From Manihot esculenta (taxonomy: Eukaryota > Streptophyta > Magnoliopsida > Malpighiales > Euphorbiaceae), in the NCBI RefSeq assembly GCF_001659605.2, contig NC_035174.2, positions 4,156,389 through 4,220,388 of the forward strand: a DNA stretch of 64,000 bases, given 5' to 3'. Below the pieces are notes generated by a model. It saw only the letters and a list, made by a program, of their open reading frames with translations. It was not told where the DNA came from and did no database searches. Shown piece by piece: positions 1 to 11,677 of the stretch (the stretch's first letter is position 1; every line of letters begins with the position of its first letter). The translations under genes and the position numbers were made by a program.

Positions 1-2544
1 TCTCCATGAAGTTCTCAAACAATCCTTTATCAAATGGGTTGGCTAGTCCATCATAACGGTATCTAAAATTTTCATAAGTAGACTGCCAAATCAAAAACAC
101 AGAGCAAACCAAACTTAGAGAAAATTCAAGAGGGGGGGGATGTAATTAAAGGAGTCAGCTCACACTATAAACAGGAAAAGCATGGTTGTTAATAAGTGAA
201 GAGAGTTCAACAAGGCCAATCAAAGGAAACACCACTGAAGACCACATTATAAATCTCAATGAACCACGAGTAGAATGGTTTCTTACCTGATTTTTACTGA
301 TTAGATACAAATGGAACACACTAAGGCCACCAACAAACCAAACTGATATAAAGGTGTAAACTACTAGCACAATGGAGGCAGGAGCCTTAGCCATCCCTTT
401 CCAAATTGTTGTCTCCTCACTATTCATGATCCTCTTGATGTAAACCCAGCAAAATCCATGTACATAAAAGCAAAGCAGAGTTGTAGAGAACACGAACATG
501 AAGAAGAAACGGTAATTCCTCTGCATTCAAAATCAAAGACGCAAATCAGATTTGGAAAAAGCATCACTGCATATGCAGGAATTTTGAGTAAACACTGATA
601 AATATAACTGAAAGAAAAATCCTCATGTCCATAAACCTTTCTGCATTTTTTAAAAATCAACTGGTTATATTTGAAACCAAATCCCTTGGTAAACTTGTTT
701 AAAGAAAGCATGTCTCTTATTTTTCTTTCATTGTGGACAGGCACAAAAAAATTCCAATATGGTTTATTGTGATGATGCAGATAATTAACTGAAAATTTAG
801 GTTTCCCTGGAGCAGAATTATAGAAATGCTTTAAGATCCAGAAAACGAAAAATATTGATTAGAATGAGGATACCAATCCAATGCACTGACCAACCCAAGG
901 GCAGTGATGATCAAATCTTTCCACACAGTTATTACATATAGAACAGTGAGAACAGCGTGGAGGCCTATAAAGCATGCACGTATCACAGTACTTGGTCTTG
1001 ACAATTATTCCATTGACAACAACATCCTTTGTGCGTGGTAAACGTAAAGGCGGAGTTTGGCCTGTTCCAGCTTCATTGTGTCCTTCATAACCTTCTAGTT
1101 CTGGAGGTTGAGCATTACGAGGTATTATACCAGGATCTCTTCCTGAGGTTAGCAGAAGAAAGAACAAATCCTGGTAAATGAATTACATCCATTAGTTCAA
1201 GGGTGCAACAGCAAAAAAGGAAGTTCTTTCAGCTATGCCTATCATGAATCATGGTAAAAAATGGAACTTCAGCAATTAGGAGCATAGTAGCTTTTACGGG
1301 AGGGAAAAAAACTTACAAATGATGTGAGGACAACAACAATGACTACAATTGATGTACCCCAGTGATGAGGAAAATCATCAGTCAGCTTTCTTGCTACAAA
1401 GACACAAAAAGCAGCAACAGGAGCAACAATAAGAAATATGGTTAGCAGAAGGGATCTCGCATCAGGTCCAAATATAAGCCTTCCTTTAAGGAAAAATATC
1501 TGCAAACAAAATCGCCAAAGCAGAAAAGCAAAGGAATTATAAGCATAACCACATAAGAAAAGGAACATGTGAATTGTATGCTTAGGATTCCCTTGAATCA
1601 TTAACCAAGAAAGTTTGGTATCATATTATACCATCATAAGGTGATCTCCCATTGTTCTGGCATATGTGGCAATTGAAATATTTTGTGCTATGTTATAGTA
1701 ATTGGTGAATTAAGTAAATCTTTAATGCTGTTAAATAACCCCAATTGAAAGTTGTAATTCCAGAACACCATTAATTTTGATGTCCTATAATTTCACCATC
1801 AAGCCCTGTAGGACAAGCGCTCAATTTTCTACAACTAATGCAGATGCTAAAGATAATAGAATAGCTAATCATGTAGCTTAATAGCTGATGAACAAAACAG
1901 TGAAACACAAACCAAAAGAAAGAAAACAAGATCATAGATGAATACACTCTGACAGGACTAGTAAACTGAGAGACAGAGCAAATTGAAATACATTGATATG
2001 AAGCTAAAACATAAACTTGGTCCCAAGAGAAATTTCCAAGAGGCAATCAATTTGAACTGAGATTGATCCTCCCTCAAGTCTCGCAAAGCAAAGAGCCTCG
2101 TGCTGAGCATTTGGGTCCCCTCATTTGACACACCGATCCCCACCCAATTCACATTCAATGTTCTTACTATAAGATGATAGCCCAATCAACTACATAACTA
2201 CGAGTTGAAGCCTAAGTGAGTAAAATAAGAGGTAAAGTTTTTCGCACTGCGCCGCCAAAAACCTCATCTTTGGCAGCTCTACTACATAGTAGTCCCCAGA
2301 TTGAAGAATCCTATACCCAAATAAACATAATTCTATACTAACAACCCATTTTAGTCCACAAAAAGAAAAAGAGGAAAATGAACGATAGAACAACCAAACC
2401 GCAAGGAGAGTAGAAGCTTACATTGCTGCCTTTCCAGACTTGATAAGTCCTGAGCCAATCCGTCTCACCGACGGAGGCGGCATCTCCGGCAACTGGATCG
2501 GGGGTCCGGGGTGGAGGCGATGGGACCCCAAAATTCTCTCTCAT
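1..2544 (-). CDS. DHHC-type protein S-acyltransferase (PAT), 3' end outside window
   Basis: Transfers palmitate to cysteines of target proteins at endomembranes or the plasma membrane. Exons on the minus strand: 2544-2422, 1499-1317, 1170-874, 520-287 and 82-1, all bounded by GT-AG and in frame; the C-terminal part runs off the window. Visible in order: a short N-terminal tail ending in WKGSN, two membrane spans (about residues 50-110), [12 protein letters not shown], the cysteine-rich domain [16 protein letters not shown], and [12 protein letters not shown] with catalytic Cys near residue 192. Two further spans (exon 4) and a YENFRYRYD motif follow. Layout matches the Arabidopsis PAT05-PAT09 type (remembered family sequence). 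The start at 2544 is the first ATG in frame upstream of the conserved WKGSN motif; a longer 5' exon cannot be excluded. Family call firm, subtype less so. Confidence 0.93.
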
Positions 2545-3471
2545 CCCCCTCCCTTTTCTTTCCTCTTTCTCTATGCAAAAAGGGGTCCTCTTTACTCTCT
2601 CCTTTTTTTTTTTCGGTTACACTCTCTGTTTCTCTTCCTAAAGTGCAAAAGGAGCAATCAAACTCATAGACAGACAGCGAGGGAACGATTCCAAACGCAA
2701 AAAAGAAGAAAAGAAAGCAAAAGGCAAATAAAGGCAGCTCTTTTAACAATAACAGAAAAGATGCGTCTTTTTTACTTGTTTTATGCCTTTTCTTTATTAC
2801 TTTTTTTTCCCTCCATTAAAACCGAGACAAAATTAGTGAGCGAGTGAGATCAGTTTCATGCATAATATGGTTTTAGTTATCATAATATCTCTTGTTCTGT
2901 TAACTCTGTACGTTGATCCGATTATCCACTCCATAACAACTTTGTTTGTCGCAGTGTTGAGAGATTCATCAGCTACGTACTACATATATTCCTCTTACAG
3001 ACAAGTATGGATAATGACTGATTCCTTGCAGAGTTTGGGATTCCCAGTTTTTAACTCCTCGTAGGTTGGGATTCACTGGCTTGGCGTCTTCTCTACGGTC
3101 TTTTTTAAAATTTATAGCAAACAAATATACTTCCTTTTAACTCGTATAAATATCATAATATTAGGAATTCTTTCCTATATTCGCCTATTCGGTTCAGCAA
3201 GCAAATACATTCCATAGTGCAAGCATATTATTCGAATCTCACCATGGCCAACGACTCTTCACGGCATTTGCAAAGTTTATGAATTATGATGTGATACTTC
3301 CGGGGAATTTGGCAGGCCACGATGCAATTCCAGTTGGGCCTTGTGATACGAACATAACCAGGAAAGAGGGGACAGGGCCTTATAGCTTGGCAGAAAAGTC
3401 TGTCCAGACTCCAGATGAGAAAATATAAACTATCTATACAAGGTTAAAACAATTATATTAACAAAAAAAAA
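2545..3471. other. Upstream region of the PAT gene; no gene seen
   Basis: The first 200 bases are pyrimidine-rich on the plus strand (purine-rich on the sense strand of the PAT gene), as in a plant 5' UTR or promoter. The short open frames at 2440-2847 and 2858-3064 are low in complexity and match nothing I recognise. Confidence 0.5.
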
Positions 3472-3543
3472 AGGTCCTACCGGGAGTCGAACCCAGGTCG
3501 CTGGATTCAAAGTCCAGAGTGCTAACCACTACACCATAGAACC
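3472..3543 (-). tRNA. tRNA-Gln (anticodon TTG)
   Basis: On the minus strand the 72-nt sequence folds as a cloverleaf. The acceptor stem GGTTCTA pairs with TAGGACC, with T as discriminator base. The anticodon stem CTGGA/TCCAG encloses loop CTTTGAA, giving anticodon TTG. The T arm contains GGTTCGACTCC. No intron and no encoded CCA, as expected for a nuclear tRNA gene. A run of A on the plus strand at 3463-3472 becomes an oligo-T just after the gene on its own strand, a normal Pol III terminator. Confidence 0.97.
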
Positions 3544-5187
3544 GATGCACATGCTGTTCTCTCTCTCTTATAATCTCATATAATTAAATTATTTTATATA
3601 TGAATGAGTAGTTACATTTTGTGAAAATAATTTCTTTTAGAAGGAGCCCATAGCTTAGCTATAAAATATATATATAGGAAATATTAATTAATATATAGTA
3701 GAAAAATGAATTGAAAGAATGATCATAGTAGTTGAGGCCAATGAAATTCTAAAAATAGCGAGCAAAGTAGAAATAGAAATTGGTAGATAAAGAGCGTCAA
3801 TGGTGGCAGTTCCTTTCAACGCCCACTTGGGAATTATTGAACTTCATAATTTTAACTTGTTATGAGAACAATGAAACCTCGTATCCATAAATATCTAGCC
3901 TTGTTAAATAACGATGGAGCTTGTATTGTTAAAATCATAAGATTAGCTACTCTAATCTTTAATTAATTAATATTCTTCGTATAATGTTTCTTTAGCATAT
4001 CTTCTGAATTCAGGTGGTCAATATTCTACTCTTCACCTACCACACTTCCACTCCCATCTTTACCCATTAAAACAAGTAATTTCAATGTTAATCCCTGCTT
4101 AATTACTATTATAATCTCACTTTTTTCCTTTCATTTTTCTACCTGACGTCAAAAAATTTTAAATAAAGCTATGGAAATCAATGTACAGTGTTTTACCTTT
4201 TTATATTTAAAAAAGAAAATTAGAATTCCTTTTTCCCTTTTAAAAATTATTAGAACACATATAGCTCGTTCTAATAATGATAACAGTGTTAGAATTTAAC
4301 AAGATGAGTTCTTATTTTTAATTGAATTTTAAAAATTATATAAAAATATAAAAAGTGATTGATTAATTTAGTCATATACTATGGGGATTAAAATAGTAAT
4401 TTTCCATCGATTATAATATATGCAAAAGGAAAGTGAGTTTGAATTCACGCGTGGCGGTCTAAAAAGAAAAAGCAATATAGACAGCAACACCCAACTTTTT
4501 CTTTACTCACTTGGATCTAATATTCAAAATGGTGCGGTTATGAACTTTTGGCGAGGCTGAGGGGACACCTGTCGTGTGTTCATCAGAATTATGCCTTAAT
4601 CATTCGTTATAATAATAATTAAATAATTTAGAAAGCGATTTGGGTTAATGAGGAACCTTGACGGTTGTGTTTTGGAGTCATGACAAATGGTATGGAAGTG
4701 CACAGAGAAACGGCACAGCATAGCAAAATGATAAAAACTTTAAGGAAACTGAAATGGGGATGCTCACGTGAAACTCATAAAGCTTGCTTAATTTTGTGGT
4801 GCATTACGTAAGTTGGGCATAATAGTACATTAACCCCACTACAAAAAGAGTTGGCATTTTACCGCACGCAATTTCGGTGCCACCTTCTGAATGATTACCA
4901 TGCGTATGGTTATTGAAGTTCCAAATCAAACCAATCCAATTTATCAAAATCATATTATATTATTCCCGATGGATATATTTTTAAATATATTATATAAAAT
5001 TAAAATTATACTATATAGTGATTATGTTAATGATATCATATAGTAAAATTGAAAATTAAAACAAAAGTATATCAAAGGTTGGATTTCATTTTAATTCTCA
5101 AATAAATCGAACCGAAAGTGAAACCGCGCACATCTTTGATAGCAATCATTTCATTTCGTACACATTTTACTCATGCACCAGTTTTGT
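3544..5187. other. Intergenic, AT-rich, no gene seen
   Basis: No open frame longer than about 60 codons and no recognisable repeat. The last few hundred bases are presumably the promoter of the first SWEET gene. Confidence 0.5.
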
Positions 5188-5196
5188 CTATAAATA
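5188..5196 (+). promoter_or_regulatory. TATA box of the first SWEET gene
   Basis: CTATAAATA lies about 140 bases upstream of the ATG at 5337, a usual distance for a plant core promoter with a short leader. Confidence 0.6.
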
Positions 5197-5336
5197 CGTC
5201 ACATTCTTTGTGCATTCGGTTTATAGATCAGTGGCTTGGAACTCACAATCCTAGGGTTTCCACCTCCACAGCCTTTCTTTCATTAATGTTCCAAATCTTT
5301 TTCTAGAGAGAAAAAGAGAGAGAGGCAAGTTTAGAG

Positions 5337-6697
5337 ATGGCTGTGTTTTCCACTCACAATCCATTTGCTTTGGCATTTGGCATTCTAGGTATCCATATAG
5401 AGAATTAGAGATGACATAATGTACTACATATATACATACAAATTAATCACATATAATTACTAATATTTGATTTTCCTTGTTTAATTTTACAGGCAATATC
5501 ACTTCCTTCGTGGTTTTTTTAGCACCGATGTAAGTTTATTTTGAATGTTAGTGATTAATGTCTAATCAGCTAGCTAGATATGATTGTAATTAAATTATTA
5601 TAATTTTGCAGGCCAACATTTTTTAGGATTTGTAAGAAGAAATCGACAGAAGGGTTTCAATCATTTCCATATGTGGTTGCACTCTTCAGTGCTATGATTT
5701 GGCTATACTATGCTTCTTTAAAGTCTGATGCTTTCCTTCTCATCACTGTCAACTCGTTCGGGTGTTTCATAGAGACTATTTACCTTACCTTGTTCATCGC
5801 TTATGCCTCCAAGCAAGCTAGGGTACTAAAATATCCAACATAACATTATGTTCTATTTTATTTTATTTTATTTATATATTATGATGGAACTTAAAGTTGA
5901 TTAATTATATGGAAGTGTAGATGTCGACTCTGAGGATGCTTCTTTTGTTGAACTTTGGGGGATTTTGTTTGATTCTTCTTCTCTCACATTTCCTTGCAAA
6001 AGGATCATCCAGGGTTAGAATTCTTGGATGGGTTTGTGTAATATTTTCTGTGAGTGTGTTCGCAGCACCTTTAAGCATCTTGGTAAGATCTACATTTCCT
6101 TTTCTGTACTTTTTGCCTTCCCACTCAACTTTCTCTTGCTTCTTAATTGTTTTGTGTTACCCACTTACTAAGTGGAAATATATTTTCTTTTTTAATTACT
6201 TTGCAGAGGGTAGTTATACGAACCAGGAGCGTGGAGTTCATGCCATTTAACCTATCATTTTTCCTCACACTCAGTGCTATTATGTGGTTCTTTTATGGAA
6301 TACTGTTGAAAGACTTATATGTTGCAGTAAGTCTTCGATCTTAATTAATCATTAACTAATAATTAATGACACTATACCTGAAAAAAGATGCCCACCTTTA
6401 TCACGTCTCATAAAATACTGGCTTCGATCTCCATCTCAGATACCCAACGTACTGGGTTTTATCTTTGGAGTACTTCAGATGATTCTCTATGTAATTTACA
6501 AGAACTTCAAGACGGCGGAGGAGCCAAAATTACCAGAACACACCATTGATAATGCGAAATTCAGCACGAGTCTTACTTGCGGGATTCAAGAAGCGGCAAG
6601 CCCCCAGCTAAACGGTGCGGATAAAGAAGAGAACATCCATGAGAAGCAAGACATGGATGACCCCAATGGAGACCAACCAATTGTATGCCAAGTTTGA
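5337..6697 (+). CDS. SWEET sugar transporter, clade III (SWEET12/14/N3-like), tandem copy 1
   Basis: Moves sugar (sucrose in clade III) across the plasma membrane as a uniporter. Exons 5337-5388, 5493-5529, 5612-5822, 5921-6082, 6207-6326 and 6440-6697 join in frame to 279 residues. The product has two MtN3/saliva triple-helix bundles with a linker helix, seven membrane spans in all. Conserved marks include GNITSF in span 1, [43 protein letters not shown] and IPNVLGF. The hydrophilic tail of about 65 residues after YVIYKN is typical of the clade. It differs from the two downstream copies in span 3 (CFIETIYL) and in the span 4-5 loop ([16 protein letters not shown]), which recall SWEET12/14/N3 proteins rather than SWEET10. 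Family and clade are firm; the number is not. Confidence 0.95.
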
Positions 6698-7408
6698 TTG
6701 TTTACATGTACTCAAATCCTCTCCTGCATATGCCCTTTATATAGTTTGTGAGATATTATATAGCTGGAATCTGTGTCTCTTCTTCTACTACGTAATTTAT
6801 GTGACATTTTGTAAAAGATAGCTTACATTTATGTCTATGTAAGTTCATGTATAAGCAAATTAACAGGCATGGAGTGGATTGTGCATGTATGTTATTTATT
6901 TATTTAACGTATTCATCAATATATATTCAACTCTGGAGCCTTTCTTCCACCTGAGAAAAATTTATTATAGCGAGTGTTTACTAGTAATTTAGCAGTGTGG
7001 TGGTTCAAATTTGCAGCCTTGGCTATAAATTGTAATTTCTGTAGCTCGATCGATATTTACCACGTATATTTAATTAGGGATTTTCTTGTGATTTGATTTC
7101 TAAAATTTCATGCCAAACCTTTGTTTTGTTTATCTATGTATACAATATAATATCGATAAATTTCTGATTTTTTACTCATTTCTTTTTCCAATGTTATCTG
7201 TTTAGTAAAATAATAATATAACTAAAATAGTTTGACATAAAGTAATCTGAGCTGAGCAGAACTGTATGTGCTCCCAAATTGAGCTTCAAAGTGGGAACTT
7301 TTGTGCTATGGGTTGGGCTAGCTTTACCAGCCTTCGTTTGAAAGACCATTTCTTGGTAAGTTTCTCTACTCTTGTAATTCTAATTTCCATGGATCACAGC
7401 TATATATA
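6698..7408. other. 3' flank of SWEET copy 1; no gene seen
   Basis: AT-rich, probably 3' UTR for the first 150-250 bases. No further coding signal. Confidence 0.45.
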
Positions 7409-9289
7409 CACTATAAGAAAAATGCTTTTTAACGTAAAAAATTTTCTTATTAAAAATTAATGGTTAATTATTAATTATTAAAGATTATAATAGTTCATCA
7501 TTAAATTTGTTGTTATATTTATTTTTATTAAAATTTTAATAACAGTATTATATTATTGATCGTTATTATTATTGACAATAATATTAAAATGAATCGTTAA
7601 AAATATATTATCAATGACTATTGTTATTTTCGTTAATAATTATTAACGAAAGTGAATATGATTATTAAGTTTTAATTAAATGATTATTAATTTAAATATA
7701 ACGGCTAATATTATCGTTAATGAAAATATTTGTTCGTTAATAAATAATAATTATTAATGAGAACATATAATCATTAGATTTAAATTAAATGATCGTTATT
7801 TTAAATATAATAAGCGCTTATATTATTGTTAATATCTCTTAACGTAAATAATTAATCATTAAAAAAATAATTATTATTAACGAGAGAGTGTGATTATTAA
7901 ATTTAAATCCATTAACGGTAAATATCCTCATTAAAAATTATTACAGAAAAAATAATATTAGTAAAGATAAATAATGACAAAATAAAAATTATTGTTATAA
8001 TTATAAATATTTATTAAAAAATATATTAATTATTATTATGTAATTATTTATTTTTTTAATATAACTGAAATTGAAAAATACAATTGAAATTTATAAATAA
8101 AACTCATTAAGAATATAAAACCAATATATATAAGTCAATAATGTTATAAGAATTATCTCAAAAAATAATTAACAATAAGTATTTATATTTACTTTATATA
8201 TGTAGGAAGATAATTAACAAAATATAAATGTCAAAATAAATTGATAATAGCACATTCCACTTCAATATTTTCACCATTTGTAAAATTAGATCTGCACCAA
8301 AATATAAAAATATAATTAGATTATAGAAATTAAAGAATTCATATTAATGTAATAGAAATAACAATTAGACAGAGATTTGGCTCAAGGCATTTGATCAAAA
8401 CAAAAAAAACATGCAATTTTTAAACAAAATGAGATGACTTCAACCTTTAAACTCTATGTAAAGGGATATGCAACACATAATTTTCCTGGCATTTTACAAT
8501 GTCACCAAAGATCCCATCAAAAATTTTCAACTCACATGATGGTTTTGCATGACAAGGATGTACAACTTTTTAAGCTAGTCTGGAGGACATCTGCAGTAGA
8601 GATAAATGGTAATTAGTCCTTCAGCTGGACCATATAGACATTATAAATTTGCTGATGATGAATAATTATAAAAGCTTCAATCATGACAAAGCTCAACTAA
8701 GTCATGGAAATAGCCATAAGTTCACCCCATTCCACAGAGATGGCACCACATATTTTGGCAGCCAACTGCTCAGTCAAATACGAGGTTATTTAATTCAATA
8801 TGTATAAGATCTTACACTTCTTATCTTCTAAAAGGCAACTGATTTGATGAATGTGCTTACCCTAAAGCCTAAGCCACTTATATCACTTAATTCTACTAAT
8901 GGCTACCAAAACTACATGGGCAGATGAACAATTGACAGCAGAGTATAGAAGCTGCAAAGTATAGTGCAGATTTAAAATATAGCAGAGAAGTATTTAATAC
9001 CTTAAACACTGCCTTCACAATGTCATAGTATAAACTGTTTTTGGCCCAACCCTAGTGAAGACCACTCCATTGAGTAGATTGAGCTTCTACAAGACATTAG
9101 CATATGTCAAAAAGTTGCTGAAATAGTTGAAAGCAACATCAAATCAGGCATTACTCTTGTCATAACAAATTACCCAAGTTAGCATGATGTCCCAAACTAA
9201 TAAAAAATCTAAAAGTATCAACAATGATTGGACCACATTTTTTATAAAGATGAGAAACAAAAGAAAAAAAAAATCTTTGCAAATTTTTG

Positions 9290-10114
9290 CATCTGCTGCT
9301 GCATTTGGATTACAGCTGGTATAAAATTGCACCTGCTGTGCAAATGCAGAAGCAGGTGCAAGTGCACCAGCAAGTTGCACTTGCTTGTGCATTTGCACAA
9401 GCAGGTCTTGCACCAGCAGCTGCACTTTTGATGCTTAGGAATTAAATAAACAAATAGGTGCACTGTCAACAAGATCCTTAGGAACTAAATAAACAAATAG
9501 GCTAAGTAAGTATTTTTAAAAGCTTAAGAGTATTTGTAATTCCAAAAGTGCACCAGCAGGTGCAAAATTGCACAGTGCACACCTGCAGGTGCTGGTAATT
9601 TTGCTGCACCTGCTGGTGTGCACCAGCAGGTGCACTTCTGCCGCACCTGCTGGTGCACTCTTCACCAGCAGGTGAACTATGCACCTGCTTGTGCAAATAT
9701 TTTTAATTAAAAATAGAAAAAGAAACTTATATATTGAAATTCAAATAAATTTATTTTGTTTACTATTAATAAAAAATATAAAATTTCTAAGTATTTTATA
9801 AGTACTTAAGTAAAAAAAAGTCTGCATGATTAGTTTATTATAAAAAATACAAGGGAAATGCACATGCTAGTGCAATCAGCAGATGCAAATTGCACATGCA
9901 AGTCTGCACCCTGCAGTTTGCACCTGCTGTTGCAATCTGCACTCTGGACCAACAGGAGTACAAAATGCACAATCTGCAAGTGCACGTGCTGGTGCAAGCA
10001 CCAGCAAATGCTTTGGGAACAGAATGCACCTCCTGGTGCAATCTGCACTCTGCACCAGCGGTGCAATCTGCAGGTGCAAGCAACAGCAAGTGCAGAAATG
10101 CACTAATAGATTGC
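9290..10114. repeat. Three clusters of a GC-rich palindromic minisatellite (core TGCACCAGCAGGTGCA)
   Basis: Clusters at about 9290-9432, 9547-9700 and 9857-10114 consist almost entirely of variants of TGCACCAGCAGGTGCA and its complement TGCACCTGCTGGTGCA, in mixed orientation. TGCACC pairs with GGTGCA around an AGCA loop, so each unit can form a hairpin and neighbouring units can pair with each other. Cluster 3 is more diverged and adds CAATCTGCA spacers. The blocks are far richer in G+C than the AT-rich DNA around them. Open frames over them run in nearly every phase and are caused by the repeat, not by genes. Confidence 0.85.
9434..9501. repeat. 25-bp direct repeat between minisatellite clusters
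   Basis: Copies at 9434-9458 and 9477-9501 share CTTAGGAA(T/C)TAAATAAAC followed by AAATAGG, with one difference, spaced by 43 bases. They sit exactly between clusters 1 and 2. Confidence 0.8.
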
Positions 10115-10933
10115 ACCAATAACTGTTTTAAGGAGAAATATATGAGATACAAATTGTTTCAAGTTCAGATACTATAGATTTATCGTGGTTGAAAAATTAA
10201 GACCATAATTGTATTAAAGTTCCCAATTACAACAAATTGAATTGAATGGACATGCAAAAAGCTGGAGATCTAATCAGATTAATATCTAAAAGAAAACCTT
10301 AAAATCACACAATCAGAAAATGACATGGATGAATAAAATATGGAAGCAACAACAGCAAAACTTGATTGGCTATATAGAAACTTTGAAGGGTAAAAATTTC
10401 CTAGACTATTTAATGTTCAACAAATATAATAACAATAATTCAGTTGAAGGGCAAAGTAATTCACTTCAAGTGTTGTTTCGAACCTTCTCACAATTACAGC
10501 TTCAATGAATGATTAAACTCATGAAAACCCACTCATAGCTGGAGATGGGATCTAAAGTAGTAGGCACTTATACCATTCTCAAACAAATCAATTAACACAA
10601 TGCAAAAGCAAGCAATGGAATCAATCTCCAATAATCCTAATCAACTTACAAACAACACAACTCAATAATCATTTGAATCCATAAAACATAAAACCCATTC
10701 AGACATTTTTATCGAACAAATTGTATGCCTCATCTCATAAGTAGAATTACATAAATCTAATAACTAGATGCATACACTGAAAACAAGCATTCACATCCAC
10801 TGCCTATAAAAACTAATGAAAAATTTATAATAAACCAACAAATAATTAAATAATTAATGATGTTTTGAGATCTAGAAAGTGAGTTTATTGTGGTAATGTA
10901 AACTTAACTGGAGAAGAAGACGTTACTCTCTTT
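10115..10933. other. AT-rich stretch, no gene seen
   Basis: No convincing open frame. It may be the interior or right part of the tentative CACTA-like element. Confidence 0.4.
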
Positions 10934-10993
10934 TATCAGCTAGTGACTTTTCTCCCCTTTTATTATCAGCTAGTGACTTTTCTCCCCTTTTAT
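10934..10993. repeat. 30-bp tandem duplication
   Basis: TATCAGCTAGTGACTTTTCT followed by CCCCTTTTAT occurs twice in direct succession with a 30-base period and no visible mismatch, so it is a recent duplication. Confidence 0.9.
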
Positions 10994-11677
10994 TGGTTCG
11001 GTTAAGAAGATACTTAGAGAAAAAAAAGGATCTAGAAGATGTGAATGGAGGCTCTATTTCTGGTCTTTTTGTTAGCCTGTAAGATGAACATTGGAAGAAA
11101 AAAAAAAAGAAATAAAGCAACTGTTAAAAGTCAACTTTAAATACCAAAGTAAAAAATGTCAAAATCCAGAATATGAAACAATGATAGTTTTGCAATCAGA
11201 AGAATAAACTCCTTGAGTGACATCTTTCATTTCAAAGAGGAGCACAAAGGTGTCACATCAGCTGTGGTGCAATCTGCCACAGCTAAATTTCAGTAGAACG
11301 AATAAGAAGCTAAATTTCGATAGAAAGTGGTGATTCTGATTTGTAGTAGAATTTAATGGTCAATAATTGAAAAAGAGAATTGAAATTTTTAAACATATTA
11401 TCTTTATGTAGGTTTTGATTTTTAGTAGGGTCATGGAAGTTACTAATTTCATTTGGCAAGTATGAAAAAATGAGAGAAAATAAATTTATGAAAATAAAAG
11501 GAGATAAGGAAAGAAAAAGAAATTTAAAAAGTAAAAATAAAATAAATAAGTTGTTAATACATAATAAAAAATTTTAATAAGGGTAAATGTTAAAGATGTA
11601 AAAAATAAAATTTAGATTTAACGATGAGAAAATTTTAAATACATCGTTAAAAAATATTTTAAAATAATATTATTGTG

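Larger units (their letters stand above)
7409..11677. mobile_element. Possible decayed CACTA-like DNA transposon (boundaries tentative)
   Basis: At 7409 the sequence CACTATAAGAAAAATGC resembles the plant CACTA (En/Spm) terminus, which usually begins CACTACAAGAAAA. The next 500 bases are dense in CGTTAA/TTAACG in both orientations, like the subterminal repeats of this superfamily. At 11620-11677 the same motif recurs (TTAACGATGAG, CATCGTTAA) and the sequence ends in TTATTGTG; read on the minus strand this begins CACAATAA and has a comparable order of short blocks. The 3-bp flanks (ATA left, GGA right) do not match, so no target duplication supports the right border. No transposase frame is visible. 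The left end is fairly suggestive, the right end weak. Confidence 0.4.

Noticed and set aside
9144..10177. Several overlapping open frames on both strands across the minisatellite
   Set aside because: They are Cys/His/Gln-rich translations of the same short repeat in different phases; no start context, no family motif.
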